The notes below the pieces were generated by a model, which made no database searches, was not told the DNA's origin, and worked only from the letters and a program-made list of their open reading frames with translations. From an uncultured Clostridia bacterium (GTDB lineage: Bacteria; Bacillota; Clostridia; Christensenellales; Borkfalkiaceae), in assembly GCA_947627515.1 (NCBI GenBank), contig CANQWI010000010.1, positions 1 through 32,621 of the forward strand: DNA of 32,621 nucleotides, read 5' to 3'. Below are positions 1 to 7,556 of this stretch, piece after piece. The position numbers and the translations under genes were made by a program. How positions within the stretch are numbered: the first letter of the stretch is position 1; each line of letters starts with the position of its first letter.

Positions 1-1106
1 GTGTGCCCGAGCCCGCCGTCCCTGATGAGCCTGTCTGCCTTTGCGACGGCGTCGTCGAAGCTCTCCGCACGGTACATCGCAAGGACGGGCGAAAGTTTTT
101 CATGCGCAAAGGGCTCCGAAAGCTCCACACTCTCGACCTCCCCGACAAGCATCCTCGTCCCTGCAGGGGCCTCAAAACCCGCCATCGTCGCGATAGTCGT
201 TGCCGTCTGCCCGACGATCCTCGAATTGAGAGCACCGTTGATAAACATCGTATTTCGGACCTTTTCCGTCTCCTCGGGAGTCAGAAAATACGCCCCGCGC
301 CTCTGCAGCTCGGACTTGAATGCGTCGTAAACATCGCTCAGCACGATCACCGACTGCTCCGAGGCGCAGATCATGCCGTTGTCAAAGGTCTTGGAATGCA
401 GGATCGAAGATGCGGCAAGACGGATGTCTGCCGTCGAATCGATCACGGCAGGCGTGTTTCCCGCGCCGACGCCGATGGCGGGCTTTCCCGAAGAATATGC
501 GGCCTTCACCATCCCCGGGCCGCCGGTCGCCAAAATCATGTCCGCTTCACGCATGATCATCCCGGAAAGCGGCACATTGGGCTGGTCGATCCAGCCGATG
601 ATGTCCTCGGGTGCCCCTGCCTTAACGGCGGCTTCGAGAACGATCCTTGCAGCCTCGATCGTCGATCGCTTCGCACGAGGATGCGGGGACATGATTAGCC
701 CGTTCCGTGTTTTGAGAGAAATCAGACATTTGAAGATGGCGGTCGAGGTGGGATTTGTGGTCGGAATGACGGCCGCAAGCACGCCGATCGGCTCCGCAAT
801 GCGTGTGATACCGAAGCCCTCGTCATGCTCGAGCACGCCGCACGTCCTCGTATCCTTATAGGCATTATAGATATACTCCGAGGCGTAGTGATTCTTGATC
901 ACCTTGTCCTCGACGACGCCCATCCCCGTCTCCTCCACGGCGAGCTTCGCAAGCGGGATACGCGCCTTGTTTGCAGCCATCGCCGCTTCAAAAAAGATCC
1001 TGTCGACCTGCTCCTGCGAATAAGTCGAATAGATCTCCTGTGCGGCCCGTACTCTTGTAAGGAGCTTTTTCAACGAATCTTCATCGTTTACAATAAAATC
1101 CTTCAT
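1..1106 (-). CDS. adhE: Bifunctional aldehyde-alcohol dehydrogenase AdhE, N-terminal 368 residues (cut by window start)
   Basis: AdhE reduces acetyl-CoA to acetaldehyde and then to ethanol, regenerating NAD+ during fermentation in the cytoplasm. The visible part is the acetyl-CoA-dependent aldehyde dehydrogenase half. It closely follows known AdhE proteins, with EETGMGVVEDKVIKNHYASE near residue 65, PTTNPTSTAIFK, GGPGMVKAAYSSGKPAIGVG, and the catalytic cysteine at residue 247 in the context NGMICASEQS. The reading frame is open to the first base, so the C-terminal iron-dependent alcohol dehydrogenase half lies outside. The ATG at 1106 is supported by GGAG about 12 bases upstream and by a promoter at 1136-1164. 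A stand-alone CoA-acylating aldehyde dehydrogenase cannot be fully excluded, but the N-terminal sequence is typical of AdhE. Confidence 0.93.
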   Translation of the reverse strand, partial: MKDFIVNDEDSLKKLLTRVRAAQEIYSTYSQEQVDRIFFEAAMAANKARIPLAKLAVEETGMGVVEDKVIKNHYASEYIYNAYKDTRTCGVLEHDEGFGITRIAEPIGVLAAVIPTTNPTSTAIFKCLISLKTRNGLIMSPHPRAKRSTIEAARIVLEAAVKAGAPEDIIGWIDQPNVPLSGMIMREADMILATGGPGMVKAAYSSGKPAIGVGAGNTPAVIDSTADIRLAASSILHSKTFDNGMICASEQSVIVLSDVYDAFKSELQRRGAYFLTPEETEKVRNTMFINGALNSRIVGQTATTIATMAGFEAPAGTRMLVGEVESVELSEPFAHEKLSPVLAMYRAESFDDAVAKADRLIRDGGLGH

Positions 1107-1135
1107 ACAGACGACTCCAAAATATTCTTACTTTT

Positions 1136-1164
1136 ATCTTAGCAAATATTTCCAAAAAAGTCAA
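1136..1164 (-). promoter_or_regulatory. Sigma-A promoter of adhE
   Basis: Reading the minus strand, TTGACT (1164-1159), a 17-base spacer and TAAGAT (1141-1136) lie about 30 bases before the adhE ATG, with GGAG in between. I looked for a Rex (redox) operator dyad near it and saw none. Confidence 0.65.
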
Positions 1165-1206
1165 TATCCACACATAAATTTTCGTAACAGATTGAGATTT
1201 GACAAA

Positions 1207-1230
1207 GGAAAAAGCGCACCTGCGTGCGCC
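1207..1230 (-). terminator. Intrinsic terminator after the beta-helix lipoprotein gene
   Basis: On the minus strand, GCGCAC (1229-1224), loop GCAG and GTGCGC (1219-1214) are followed by five T. It lies 25 bases past the stop of the lipoprotein gene and separates it from adhE. Confidence 0.8.
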
Positions 1231-1254
1231 TATTCCCAATAGAATTTTATTATG

Positions 1255-2967
1255 TTATGCTTTGGTGCGGCTATCCGTAACACCACCATATTGCCCAGTA
1301 TATTGATCATCGACCCATTGGAAGAAGTTACGGTCCTCCGGCTTCGCACCTTTATTTAATTGTGCTGTATACCCGTTGATAACGACATTATCAAAAATCT
1401 CACAAGGGCCTCCCTGTGATATTGCGAATGCAGCCGCCTGTGCGCCCTCTGCTGCATTGACATGGATCACCAAATCTCCGCTTAATATAGCACGCGTCCA
1501 TCCACGTTCTTCTGTGGAAATCGCGTAGGCTCTGCCAGCCGTGGGCGTCAAATTGATTACACCGCCTGTTACATGAATATAACCTGTGCCATAATCAGCA
1601 CGAGATTCGCCGATTGCAGCCGCGCAATTCCTCCGAGATACCGTGGGCTGCTTTCCACCCGTCAAATCACCCGTCACATTAATCACGCCTCCCGTCATCT
1701 CAAGTACCCCATCTTCACCAACGCACAGACCGACGGAGCTATCGGTTGTGCTCACATTGATTTCACCCGAAACAAAGTCGATCTCTGCGCCTTGATTCGC
1801 AAAAACAGCGGCTCCTCGACCTTCGGAATTGATCGTTGCCCCGTCGATTTTTACGACTGAGTTGTTTCCCGTTGCTTTGATTCCATAAGCATCGCAATAA
1901 GGTATTGATGAATTGTCATCTTTTTCGTTTACGACGGTCCCTTTTCCCAAAATAAGCTCGCCACCATTTAAAACGGAAATAGACGGATTTCCATTATCGC
2001 CGTTTGACTTTTTTGTATTGTGGCAGTTGATTTCTACGCCTTCCGCATTCACCACAGCGCCTTTTCCGCTTACCGATATGGCAGGCTTGCTTGTGGCGCT
2101 ATCCAAATTGATCGTAGGACGATCTTCTTCACTGTTTTCGCTTGTGAATTTGAGCGTGGAACCGTTGCCGACGCTAAGCGCACTGGCAGTGCCTGATGTA
2201 AAGGAGACATCAACATTTTTTACTTCGACTGTGATCTCCTTATCATTTCCGATGGCAAGAGGATGCTCGCCGGTGAAGTTGACAGCTGCGGGCGACGTTG
2301 AGGGAGAGCCTTCGGCATTGGGATCTTCCAAACGAATCGTGTCTCCGTCCTGAAGTTGTTCCACCACTTCATTGATATTCTCAACATTAGAGCTATTTAC
2401 GGCAAAGCCGCTGCTTCCGTCCTCCAGCTTACTGCAAAATCTGCATTTTTCAAAATTCCTCGCATCGATCGAATGCGTCACACCGTCCGCGGCAAGGATT
2501 ACGGGAAAGCTTTCTCCGCATTTTTGGCAGTACTTGACGCCGATCTCGGGGACCACGCAGTAGGGCTTGTAAATTTCATACGGCTCCGCTTCGGAAAGGC
2601 CGCTATGATCGCATTCTGATGTGTCGTCCTCCGCGGTGGTAAGGCGATAGCTCTTCTTTGTCCCGTCCGAATAGGTCACGCTGAGAATCTTTTCTTCGAT
2701 GTCATACCGTTCAAGGGGTGCAGGGTGCCATGCGCCCTCATTTTTCCGATAAAAGTCCCCGCTTTCGGCACACAGGCAGACGTCGCCGTCCTCCCCGAGC
2801 CTGTCCTCCGGAATCCCGGATTGAACGAAGAGAACGCTTCCGTACAGCGTTTCATCCGTCTGTCCAGATTCCAACTTCGTCGGATCCGTATTGCCGCATG
2901 CAACAAGTCCAAGCGCAAACCCGACCGCACACGCACAGCTGAGTGCCGCAATTACAAAACGTTTCAT
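1255..2967 (-). CDS. Secreted lipoprotein with predicted parallel beta-helix domain
   Basis: A 570-residue predicted surface lipoprotein of unknown function. A signal peptide ends in a lipobox LVAC with the modified cysteine at residue 24. Residues about 40-110 form a small domain (EDGDVCLCAESGDFYR). Residues about 119-180 carry paired cysteines (CQKC at 147-150, CRFC at 175-178), suggesting a zinc- or disulfide-stabilised knuckle. Residues about 200-540 are a run of short strand-turn repeats rich in V, I, N and G (NGSTLKFTSEN, GGELILGKGTVV, GGVINVTG), as in right-handed beta-helix proteins such as pectate lyase-like or adhesin folds. The frame is open upstream, but the ATG at 2967 is chosen because AAGGAG lies 10 bases before it and the signal peptide begins there. 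No catalytic residues could be recognised. It stands alone with its own promoter and terminator. Confidence 0.75.
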   Translation of the reverse strand: MKRFVIAALSCACAVGFALGLVACGNTDPTKLESGQTDETLYGSVLFVQSGIPEDRLGEDGDVCLCAESGDFYRKNEGAWHPAPLERYDIEEKILSVTYSDGTKKSYRLTTAEDDTSECDHSGLSEAEPYEIYKPYCVVPEIGVKYCQKCGESFPVILAADGVTHSIDARNFEKCRFCSKLEDGSSGFAVNSSNVENINEVVEQLQDGDTIRLEDPNAEGSPSTSPAAVNFTGEHPLAIGNDKEITVEVKNVDVSFTSGTASALSVGNGSTLKFTSENSEEDRPTINLDSATSKPAISVSGKGAVVNAEGVEINCHNTKKSNGDNGNPSISVLNGGELILGKGTVVNEKDDNSSIPYCDAYGIKATGNNSVVKIDGATINSEGRGAAVFANQGAEIDFVSGEINVSTTDSSVGLCVGEDGVLEMTGGVINVTGDLTGGKQPTVSRRNCAAAIGESRADYGTGYIHVTGGVINLTPTAGRAYAISTEERGWTRAILSGDLVIHVNAAEGAQAAAFAISQGGPCEIFDNVVINGYTAQLNKGAKPEDRNFFQWVDDQYTGQYGGVTDSRTKA

Positions 2968-3018
2968 AGAATAATTGCTCCTTTTTGCCCGAACGCTTTC
3001 GGCGAAGAGATGTTTTAA

Positions 3019-3040
3019 GTTTGTCATGAGAATGACAAAC
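3019..3040. repeat. Perfect 9-bp inverted repeat in the lipoprotein 5' leader
   Basis: GTTTGTCAT, four-base loop GAGA, ATGACAAAC. It lies between the predicted promoter (3088-3131) and the ribosome binding site of the lipoprotein gene, and abuts a second palindrome. It could be an RNA hairpin or an operator. No T-run follows on either strand, so it is not an intrinsic terminator. Confidence 0.7.
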
Positions 3041-3056
3041 TGCCCCCATGGGGGCA
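3041..3056. repeat. Perfect 16-bp palindrome in the lipoprotein 5' leader
   Basis: TGCCCCCATGGGGGCA is its own reverse complement and directly abuts the 3019-3040 inverted repeat. Together they could form two consecutive hairpins in the leader RNA or a double operator. An ATG lies at its centre, but no ribosome binding site serves it. Confidence 0.7.
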
Positions 3057-3087
3057 AAACTCCAATGCTCTTCCGTAGCTCACGGCG

Positions 3088-3131
3088 ATTTTAACTTTTC
3101 TTGTTTTATGTCAAAATTTTATCTTTGTCAA
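3088..3131 (-). promoter_or_regulatory. Candidate promoter(s) of the beta-helix lipoprotein gene
   Basis: Two TTGACA boxes sit on the minus strand (3131-3126 and 3114-3109). The first pairs with TAAAAC (3108-3103) over 17 bases, the second with TAAAAT (3093-3088) over 15 bases. Either choice gives a leader of about 110-135 bases that contains both palindromes. Confidence 0.5.
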
Positions 3132-3178
3132 GGATTTGCCTCACTTTTGCGGAAATTTTTAAAATTATTTTGCGTACT

Positions 3179-3186
3179 CCCCCCCC
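3179..3186. repeat. C8 homopolymer tract (G8 on the minus strand)
   Basis: Eight consecutive C on the plus strand, between the anti-sigma-like gene and the promoter of the lipoprotein gene, about 50 bases upstream of the -35 box. Tracts of this kind can slip during replication. No function is shown here. Confidence 0.6.
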
Positions 3187-3232
3187 TTCTTGCGGAACAA
3201 AAAAATGAAATTTTTTCAGACTACTGTTTTTT

Positions 3233-4174
3233 CTACCCCATATATCGTTTTTGGACATCGGAAAGCGATTCAGGCACAAAAGAACAAGCGGCGACATAGA
3301 GGAAGTGGGTCCCGTAGATGTGGACATTCGGGTTGTCGTGGACGAGCTCGTTTTCCCTTTCCACATCAAGCTCCAGCCGAATTTCGAGGATCCCGCCCCC
3401 GTCGACGTCAAACTGGTAGAGTATCGCGCCGTACCCGACCTCTCTCTGCGGTTTTCCGATATGAAAGACGACCTCGTCGAGGCTCATGCCGACGACGATC
3501 CCCTCACACTGCTCCCTTGTGGGCAGGGGCTGCTTGTCGGGGTCGAGCCATGTCAAGACATTCTCCTTATCGAGGGTCTCAACACTCTCGACCGTAAGCT
3601 CCCCATCCTCCCGCACAAGGCTCACCCGTCTGATGTAGCCGTCGTTAAAGGAATAGTCGAGGGACAGCGAATCGGAGCGGCCGCGGAAGGAGGGGATCCC
3701 GATGGTCTCCACCGCCTCGACCATGCTTTTATTCCTCACGCTGTCAAAGCTGCCGTCATAGTAGATCTGCTTCTCATAGCTGTAGTGCTCTGCGATCTCC
3801 CCATCCTGAATGACAAAGACATGGTTTTTTTGGTCCTCTGCAAAGGCAAGCTCCTCAAAAAACAGACAGCCATTCTTCCTTAAAAGCTCCATGGTGGCGT
3901 TCTCGTAGAGGTCCTCGGGAGCTCCTGCGGGCGCGGGCTGGTTTGAAGCAAGCAAAATAACGGTCGGAAGGAGCACTGCGACAAGGAGCACGGCTGCGCC
4001 AATGCTGCCAACGAGCGCAAGGGCCCCTCGGCGGGACATCCTCCCTGTGCGCTCTCCCCCCCTTTCTCCGTTCGGGCGCATGGGCGGGAGCCTCCCCTCG
4101 ATATCCTCAAAGGACATCGCAATGTGCAGAGAGCTTTCAAATTCCTTTAAAGCCCTCTCCTCGATCCTCTTCAT
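3233..4174 (-). CDS. Membrane-anchored partner of the ECF sigma factor (putative anti-sigma factor)
   Basis: A 313-residue single-pass membrane protein. Residues 1-50 are cytoplasmic and basic, residues about 50-76 form one transmembrane helix, and about 235 residues lie outside. The outer part holds two related units of about 50 residues, each with the pattern M-(V/L)-x-E-(A/V)-x-x-x-I-G-x-P followed by Y-x-F-x-D-G; the second reads GMSLDEVVFHIGKPQREVGY. This resembles the small SmpA/BamE-like sensor fold, by eye only. The start overlaps the stop of the sigma gene by four bases (ATGA), so the two are translationally coupled. Position and topology suggest a sigma-sequestering or signal-sensing role. 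No zinc anti-sigma HxxxCxxC motif is present, so the assignment rests on context. Confidence 0.6.
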   Translation of the reverse strand: MKRIEERALKEFESSLHIAMSFEDIEGRLPPMRPNGERGGERTGRMSRRGALALVGSIGAAVLLVAVLLPTVILLASNQPAPAGAPEDLYENATMELLRKNGCLFFEELAFAEDQKNHVFVIQDGEIAEHYSYEKQIYYDGSFDSVRNKSMVEAVETIGIPSFRGRSDSLSLDYSFNDGYIRRVSLVREDGELTVESVETLDKENVLTWLDPDKQPLPTREQCEGIVVGMSLDEVVFHIGKPQREVGYGAILYQFDVDGGGILEIRLELDVERENELVHDNPNVHIYGTHFLYVAACSFVPESLSDVQKRYMG

Positions 4175-4689
4175 TTTTCACCCCTCCCCGCAGCCCTGTA
4201 TTTTTTTAAGGCACGGTAATATTTTGTCTTGACCGTCCTCTCGTTCTGCCTGAGCCTTGACGCGATCTCCTCAAAGGTGAGATCCTCGATGAGACGGAGC
4301 AGAATGATGCGGACGTCCTCCTCGGAAAGGACCCTCTTCAAATCCGACAAAAGTGCCTCGAAGCCCTCGTTGGCGGGAGGATCCTCCTGCGTGACCACCT
4401 CCTCCGAGAGAACCACCCTCCTGCGGGTGCTGAGGAGATTCAACGAGAGATTTTTGGCAGTCGAGACGAGATAGGCCTTGACCGAGGTGCGGACGTTTTG
4501 CGCATGGCCGAAAAATTGGACAAACGTCTCCTGCACAACATCCTCGACATCGACGCTCTCCCTGAGATAACGGGCCGCGATCAGGGAGACCAGCGGTCTG
4601 TATTTTTCATACAGAAGCTGGAACGTCCTTTTTGGCTCGTCCTTTCGGGGGGAGCGGATCGCTCGATCAAGTCTTTTTTCGTCGGTCAT
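4171..4689 (-). CDS. ECF-type RNA polymerase sigma factor (sigma-70 family)
   Basis: A 172-residue alternative sigma factor that directs RNA polymerase to a stress- or envelope-responsive promoter set. Region 2 covers about residues 25-92 (LLYEKYRPLVSLIAARYL, then DVEDVVQETFVQFF). Region 4 covers about residues 115-165 (LTFEEIASRLRQNERTVKTK), the helix-turn-helix for the -35 box. A region 3 is absent, as expected for the ECF class. The ATG at 4689 follows AAGGA. The upstream region carries an ECF-like promoter, so the gene probably drives its own transcription, together with the overlapping partner gene downstream. Confidence 0.9.
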   Translation of the reverse strand: MTDEKRLDRAIRSPRKDEPKRTFQLLYEKYRPLVSLIAARYLRESVDVEDVVQETFVQFFGHAQNVRTSVKAYLVSTAKNLSLNLLSTRRRVVLSEEVVTQEDPPANEGFEALLSDLKRVLSEEDVRIILLRLIEDLTFEEIASRLRQNERTVKTKYYRALKKYRAAGRGEK

Positions 4690-4710
4690 ACGGTTTTCCT
4701 TTCACTCTAT

Positions 4711-4739
4711 AAGACAAGCATGGGGTCGAAAAAGTTTCA
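4711..4739 (-). promoter_or_regulatory. ECF-type autoregulatory promoter
   Basis: On the minus strand, TGAAAC (4739-4734) followed by TTTTT, a 17-base spacer and TGTCTT (4716-4711) precede the sigma gene. A -35 AAC motif with a -10 box close to CGTC is characteristic of ECF promoters and differs from the TTGACA/TATAAT boxes elsewhere in this window. Confidence 0.6.
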
Positions 4740-4759
4740 TTTTTCCGAAATTTTTTATG

Positions 4760-4793
4760 AAAAAACAGCTTTCGGATGAGAAAGCCGTTTTTC
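4760..4793 (-). terminator. Intrinsic terminator after valS
   Basis: On the minus strand a stem of about 8-9 bp (ACGGCTTTC / GAAAGCTGT, loop TCATCC) is followed by TTTTTT. It lies 20 bases beyond the valS stop. Confidence 0.75.
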
Positions 4794-4812
4794 AGCTACG
4801 AAGCCTCCCCGC

Positions 4813-7431
4813 TCAATCGCTGAGCGCACGGAGCTGGGCCTCGATCTTGTTCTTCATGTCGAGGTATTTTTCCTTCTTCTCCCTCTCGTCGTCAACGAGC
4901 TTTTTGGGAGCCTTTGCCACAAAACTCTTGTTAAGGAGCTTCCCCTCTGCGCGGCCGATCTCTGCCGTGACGCGTTCGAGCTCCTTCTGAAGGCGAAGCC
5001 TCTCCTTCTCGATGTCGACAAGGTCCCCGAGCGGGATAAAGAGATGGCCGATTTCAAGCACATGCGAAACCGTCTTCCCCTCCTCCTCGGCACTGTCGAA
5101 AACGATGTCGCTCGCGCCTGCGAGACGGAGAATGGACTGTTTGTTGACGGAGATCAGGCGACGCTGCTCCGTGACAAGATGCAAGCGAACCTTGCGCGAG
5201 GGCGGGCAGTTTACCTCCACTTTCATTGCACGCACCGTCTTGATGAGATCAATGACGTTCTCAAACGCCTTAGCTTCCTTTCTATAGGAAAGCTTTGTGT
5301 CATAGCGGGGATAATCCTCCGAGATGATGCTCCCGCGCTCCCCGGGAAGGTAGCTCCAGATCTCCTCCGTGACAAAGGGAATAAACGGGTGCAGAAGCTT
5401 GAGCACATTTTCAAGCACAAAGACAAGGACGCCGAGCGCAGATCTCTTCTTGTCGGCGTCGCCGCCGTAGAGTGCGGGCTTCGAAAGCTCGATATACCAA
5501 TCGCAGAAATCGTTCCATGCAAAGTCGGTGAGCTTGTCTGCCGCAATGCCGAGGTCATACCTCTGAAGAGAGACCGTGACCTCGCGGATGGTCGCCATGA
5601 GTCGGGAGATGATCCACCTGTCCGCGGGCTGCAGACGGACGCTCTTGAGGTCGGGCACCTCGCAGTCCACATTCATGAGCACGAAGCGCGAGGCATTCCA
5701 GACCTTATTGATAAAGTTGCGTGCGGCCTCCACCTTTGCCTCGGTGAAGCGGGTATCGTTCCCGGGAGCAACGCCCGTCACGAGGGACAGACGCAGAGAA
5801 TCGGCTCCGTATTTTTCGATCACGTCAAGCGGGTCGACGCCGTTGCCGAGCGATTTTGACATCTTCCTGCCCTTCTCATCGCGGACAAGACCATGGATGA
5901 GCACATCGCGGAACGGGACCTTCTCGGTATATTCGATCCCCGAGAACATCATGCGCATGACCCAAAAGGGAATGATATCATACCCCGTGACAAGCACGTC
6001 CGTGGGATAGAAATATTCGAAATCGGGCGTTTTATCGGGCCAGCCGAGGGTGGAGAACGGCCAAAGCGCGGAGGAGAACCATGTATCGAGGCAGTCGTCG
6101 TCCTGCTTGAGATGCGTGCTCCCGCAGACGGGACAGACGGTGGGATCCTCACGCGAGCAGATCGTCTCGCCGCATTCACAGTACCAAACGGGAATGCGGT
6201 GCCCCCACCAAAGCTGACGGGAGATGCACCAATCTCGGATATTTTCCAGCCAGTTATTGTAGATCTTCGTAAAGCGATCAGGCACAAATTTGGTCTTTTT
6301 ATTGGCAACAGCGTCAAGTGCGGGCTTTGCAAGCGGTGCCATCTTGACGAACCACTGTTTGGAGACAACGGGCTCCACCGTCGCATGGCATCTGTGGCAG
6401 TGGCCGACGTTGTGCGTATGCGGCTCGACCTTGACGAGGAGACCGAGCTCCTTCATTCTTTCAACGATGCGTTTCCGCGCCTCATATCTGTCAAGCCCCG
6501 CAAACTCGCCGCAGAGCTCGTTCATGGTCCCATCGTCCCCCATCACCCTGATCGAGGGCAGATCGTGGCGCAACCCCACCTCAAAGTCATTGGGATCGTG
6601 GGCGGGCGTGATCTTGACGGCCCCCGTTCCGAAGGCGGGATCGACATATTCATCGGCGACCACGGGGATTTTCCTGTCTGTCAAGGGAAGAAGCAGCGTT
6701 TTCCCGACAAGCCTGCGGTATCTCTTGTCCTTGGGGTTGACGGCAACGGCCGTATCGCCGAGCATCGTCTCGGGACGGGTCGTCGCAATGACAAGCTTCT
6801 CGTCCGAGCCCTCGACGGGATAGGCAAAATGCCAAAAGAAGCCCGCATCCTCGGTATGCTCCACCTCCTCATCGGAGAGGGCGGTCCTGCAATCGGGACA
6901 CCAGTTGATGATGCGGCTGCCGCGGTAAATGAGTCCCTTTTCGTAGAGGCGGCAAAAGGCCTCGCGGACGGCCTTTGAGCATTTTTCGTCCATCGTAAAG
7001 GTGAGGCGGGACCAGTCGCAGGAGGAGCCGAGCTTTTTGAGCTGTTCAACGATCTCCCCGCCGTATTCCTCCTTCCATGCCCATGCACGGCGCAAAAACT
7101 CCTCGCGTCCGAGGCTCTCCTTCGTCGTGCCCTCCTCGCGGAGTCTTTCGACGATCTTATGCTCTGTCGCAAGAGAAGCATGGTCCGTCCCGGGGAGCCA
7201 AAGCGCGGAATATCCCTGCATGCGCTTAAAACGGACGACGATATCCTGCATCGTCTCATCCATGGCATGTCCCATATGAAGCTTGCCCGTGATGTTGGGG
7301 GGCGGCATCATGACGGTAAACGGGACCTTGGAGGGGTCGACCTCGGCGTGGAAGCTGTTTTCATCTACCCATTTCCGATAGATCCTGTCCTCAAAATCCT
7401 TCGGAGCGTATGTTGTCTGCATTTCTTTCAT
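4813..7431 (-). CDS. valS: Valine-tRNA ligase (ValRS)
   Basis: A class I aminoacyl-tRNA synthetase of 872 residues that charges tRNA-Val with valine. The HIGH-type motif is HMGH (residues 52-55, in PPPNITGKLHMGH). The editing (CP1) domain includes ATTRPETMLGDTAV and GTGAVKITPAHDPNDFEVG. The KMSKS motif is intact at 523-527. Paired cysteines (CECGETIC, CPVCG) sit in an insertion before it. The C-terminus has the charged coiled-coil arm typical of ValRS. The frame extends 13 codons upstream, but the ATG at 7431 (MKEMQTTYAP) is preferred because the perfect promoter at 7476-7504 leaves too little leader for the ATG at 7470. The ribosome binding site is weak. No T-box leader fits in the short upstream region. 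Confidence 0.95.
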   Translation of the reverse strand: MKEMQTTYAPKDFEDRIYRKWVDENSFHAEVDPSKVPFTVMMPPPNITGKLHMGHAMDETMQDIVVRFKRMQGYSALWLPGTDHASLATEHKIVERLREEGTTKESLGREEFLRRAWAWKEEYGGEIVEQLKKLGSSCDWSRLTFTMDEKCSKAVREAFCRLYEKGLIYRGSRIINWCPDCRTALSDEEVEHTEDAGFFWHFAYPVEGSDEKLVIATTRPETMLGDTAVAVNPKDKRYRRLVGKTLLLPLTDRKIPVVADEYVDPAFGTGAVKITPAHDPNDFEVGLRHDLPSIRVMGDDGTMNELCGEFAGLDRYEARKRIVERMKELGLLVKVEPHTHNVGHCHRCHATVEPVVSKQWFVKMAPLAKPALDAVANKKTKFVPDRFTKIYNNWLENIRDWCISRQLWWGHRIPVWYCECGETICSREDPTVCPVCGSTHLKQDDDCLDTWFSSALWPFSTLGWPDKTPDFEYFYPTDVLVTGYDIIPFWVMRMMFSGIEYTEKVPFRDVLIHGLVRDEKGRKMSKSLGNGVDPLDVIEKYGADSLRLSLVTGVAPGNDTRFTEAKVEAARNFINKVWNASRFVLMNVDCEVPDLKSVRLQPADRWIISRLMATIREVTVSLQRYDLGIAADKLTDFAWNDFCDWYIELSKPALYGGDADKKRSALGVLVFVLENVLKLLHPFIPFVTEEIWSYLPGERGSIISEDYPRYDTKLSYRKEAKAFENVIDLIKTVRAMKVEVNCPPSRKVRLHLVTEQRRLISVNKQSILRLAGASDIVFDSAEEEGKTVSHVLEIGHLFIPLGDLVDIEKERLRLQKELERVTAEIGRAEGKLLNKSFVAKAPKKLVDDEREKKEKYLDMKNKIEAQLRALSD

Positions 7432-7475
7432 GGCAATACCCGTCTCTTTCGTTTCACTTACAGTGAACACTCGCC

Positions 7476-7504
7476 ATTATACCTTTTTTTTTCGGTATTG
7501 TCAA
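7476..7504 (-). promoter_or_regulatory. Consensus sigma-A promoter of valS
   Basis: On the minus strand, TTGACA (7504-7499), exactly 17 bases including an A9 run, then TATAAT (7481-7476). Both hexamers match consensus. The leader to the chosen ATG is about 40 bases and contains a small inverted repeat (TTCACT/AGTGAA). Confidence 0.85.
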
Positions 7505-7527
7505 CAAAAGTCACGAGGACATAGAAT
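7498..7527 (+). promoter_or_regulatory. Possible promoter of the ABC importer operon, overlapping the valS promoter
   Basis: TTGTCA (7498-7503), an 18-base spacer and TAGAAT (7522-7527) lie 30 bases before the solute-binding protein gene. The -35 box overlaps the divergent valS -35 on the other strand, so the two promoters would compete for polymerase. Confidence 0.4.
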
Positions 7528-7556
7528 GTATTATCCTATTTTTTACGGAGCGAACT

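Noticed and set aside
1107-1200. Rex-type redox operator upstream of adhE
   Set aside because: No TTGTGAA or TTGTTAA dyad with a matching second arm could be found near the promoter.
3235-3247. 13-base sequence ACCCCATATATCG repeated at 32492-32504
   Set aside because: Several matches of this length are expected by chance in 32 kb, and the two contexts have nothing else in common.
5893-6978. Open frame of 361 codons on the plus strand inside valS
   Set aside because: It lies fully antisense to conserved valS coding sequence, has no ribosome site and its translation resembles no protein family; long shadow frames are expected in GC-rich genes.
7432-7475. T-box leader upstream of valS
   Set aside because: The consensus promoter leaves only about 40 bases of leader, too short for a T-box.
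7500-7556. TPP or other riboswitch in front of the THI5-like binding protein
   Set aside because: The gap to the divergent valS promoter is about 50 bases, too short, and no TPP motif such as CTGAGA is present.
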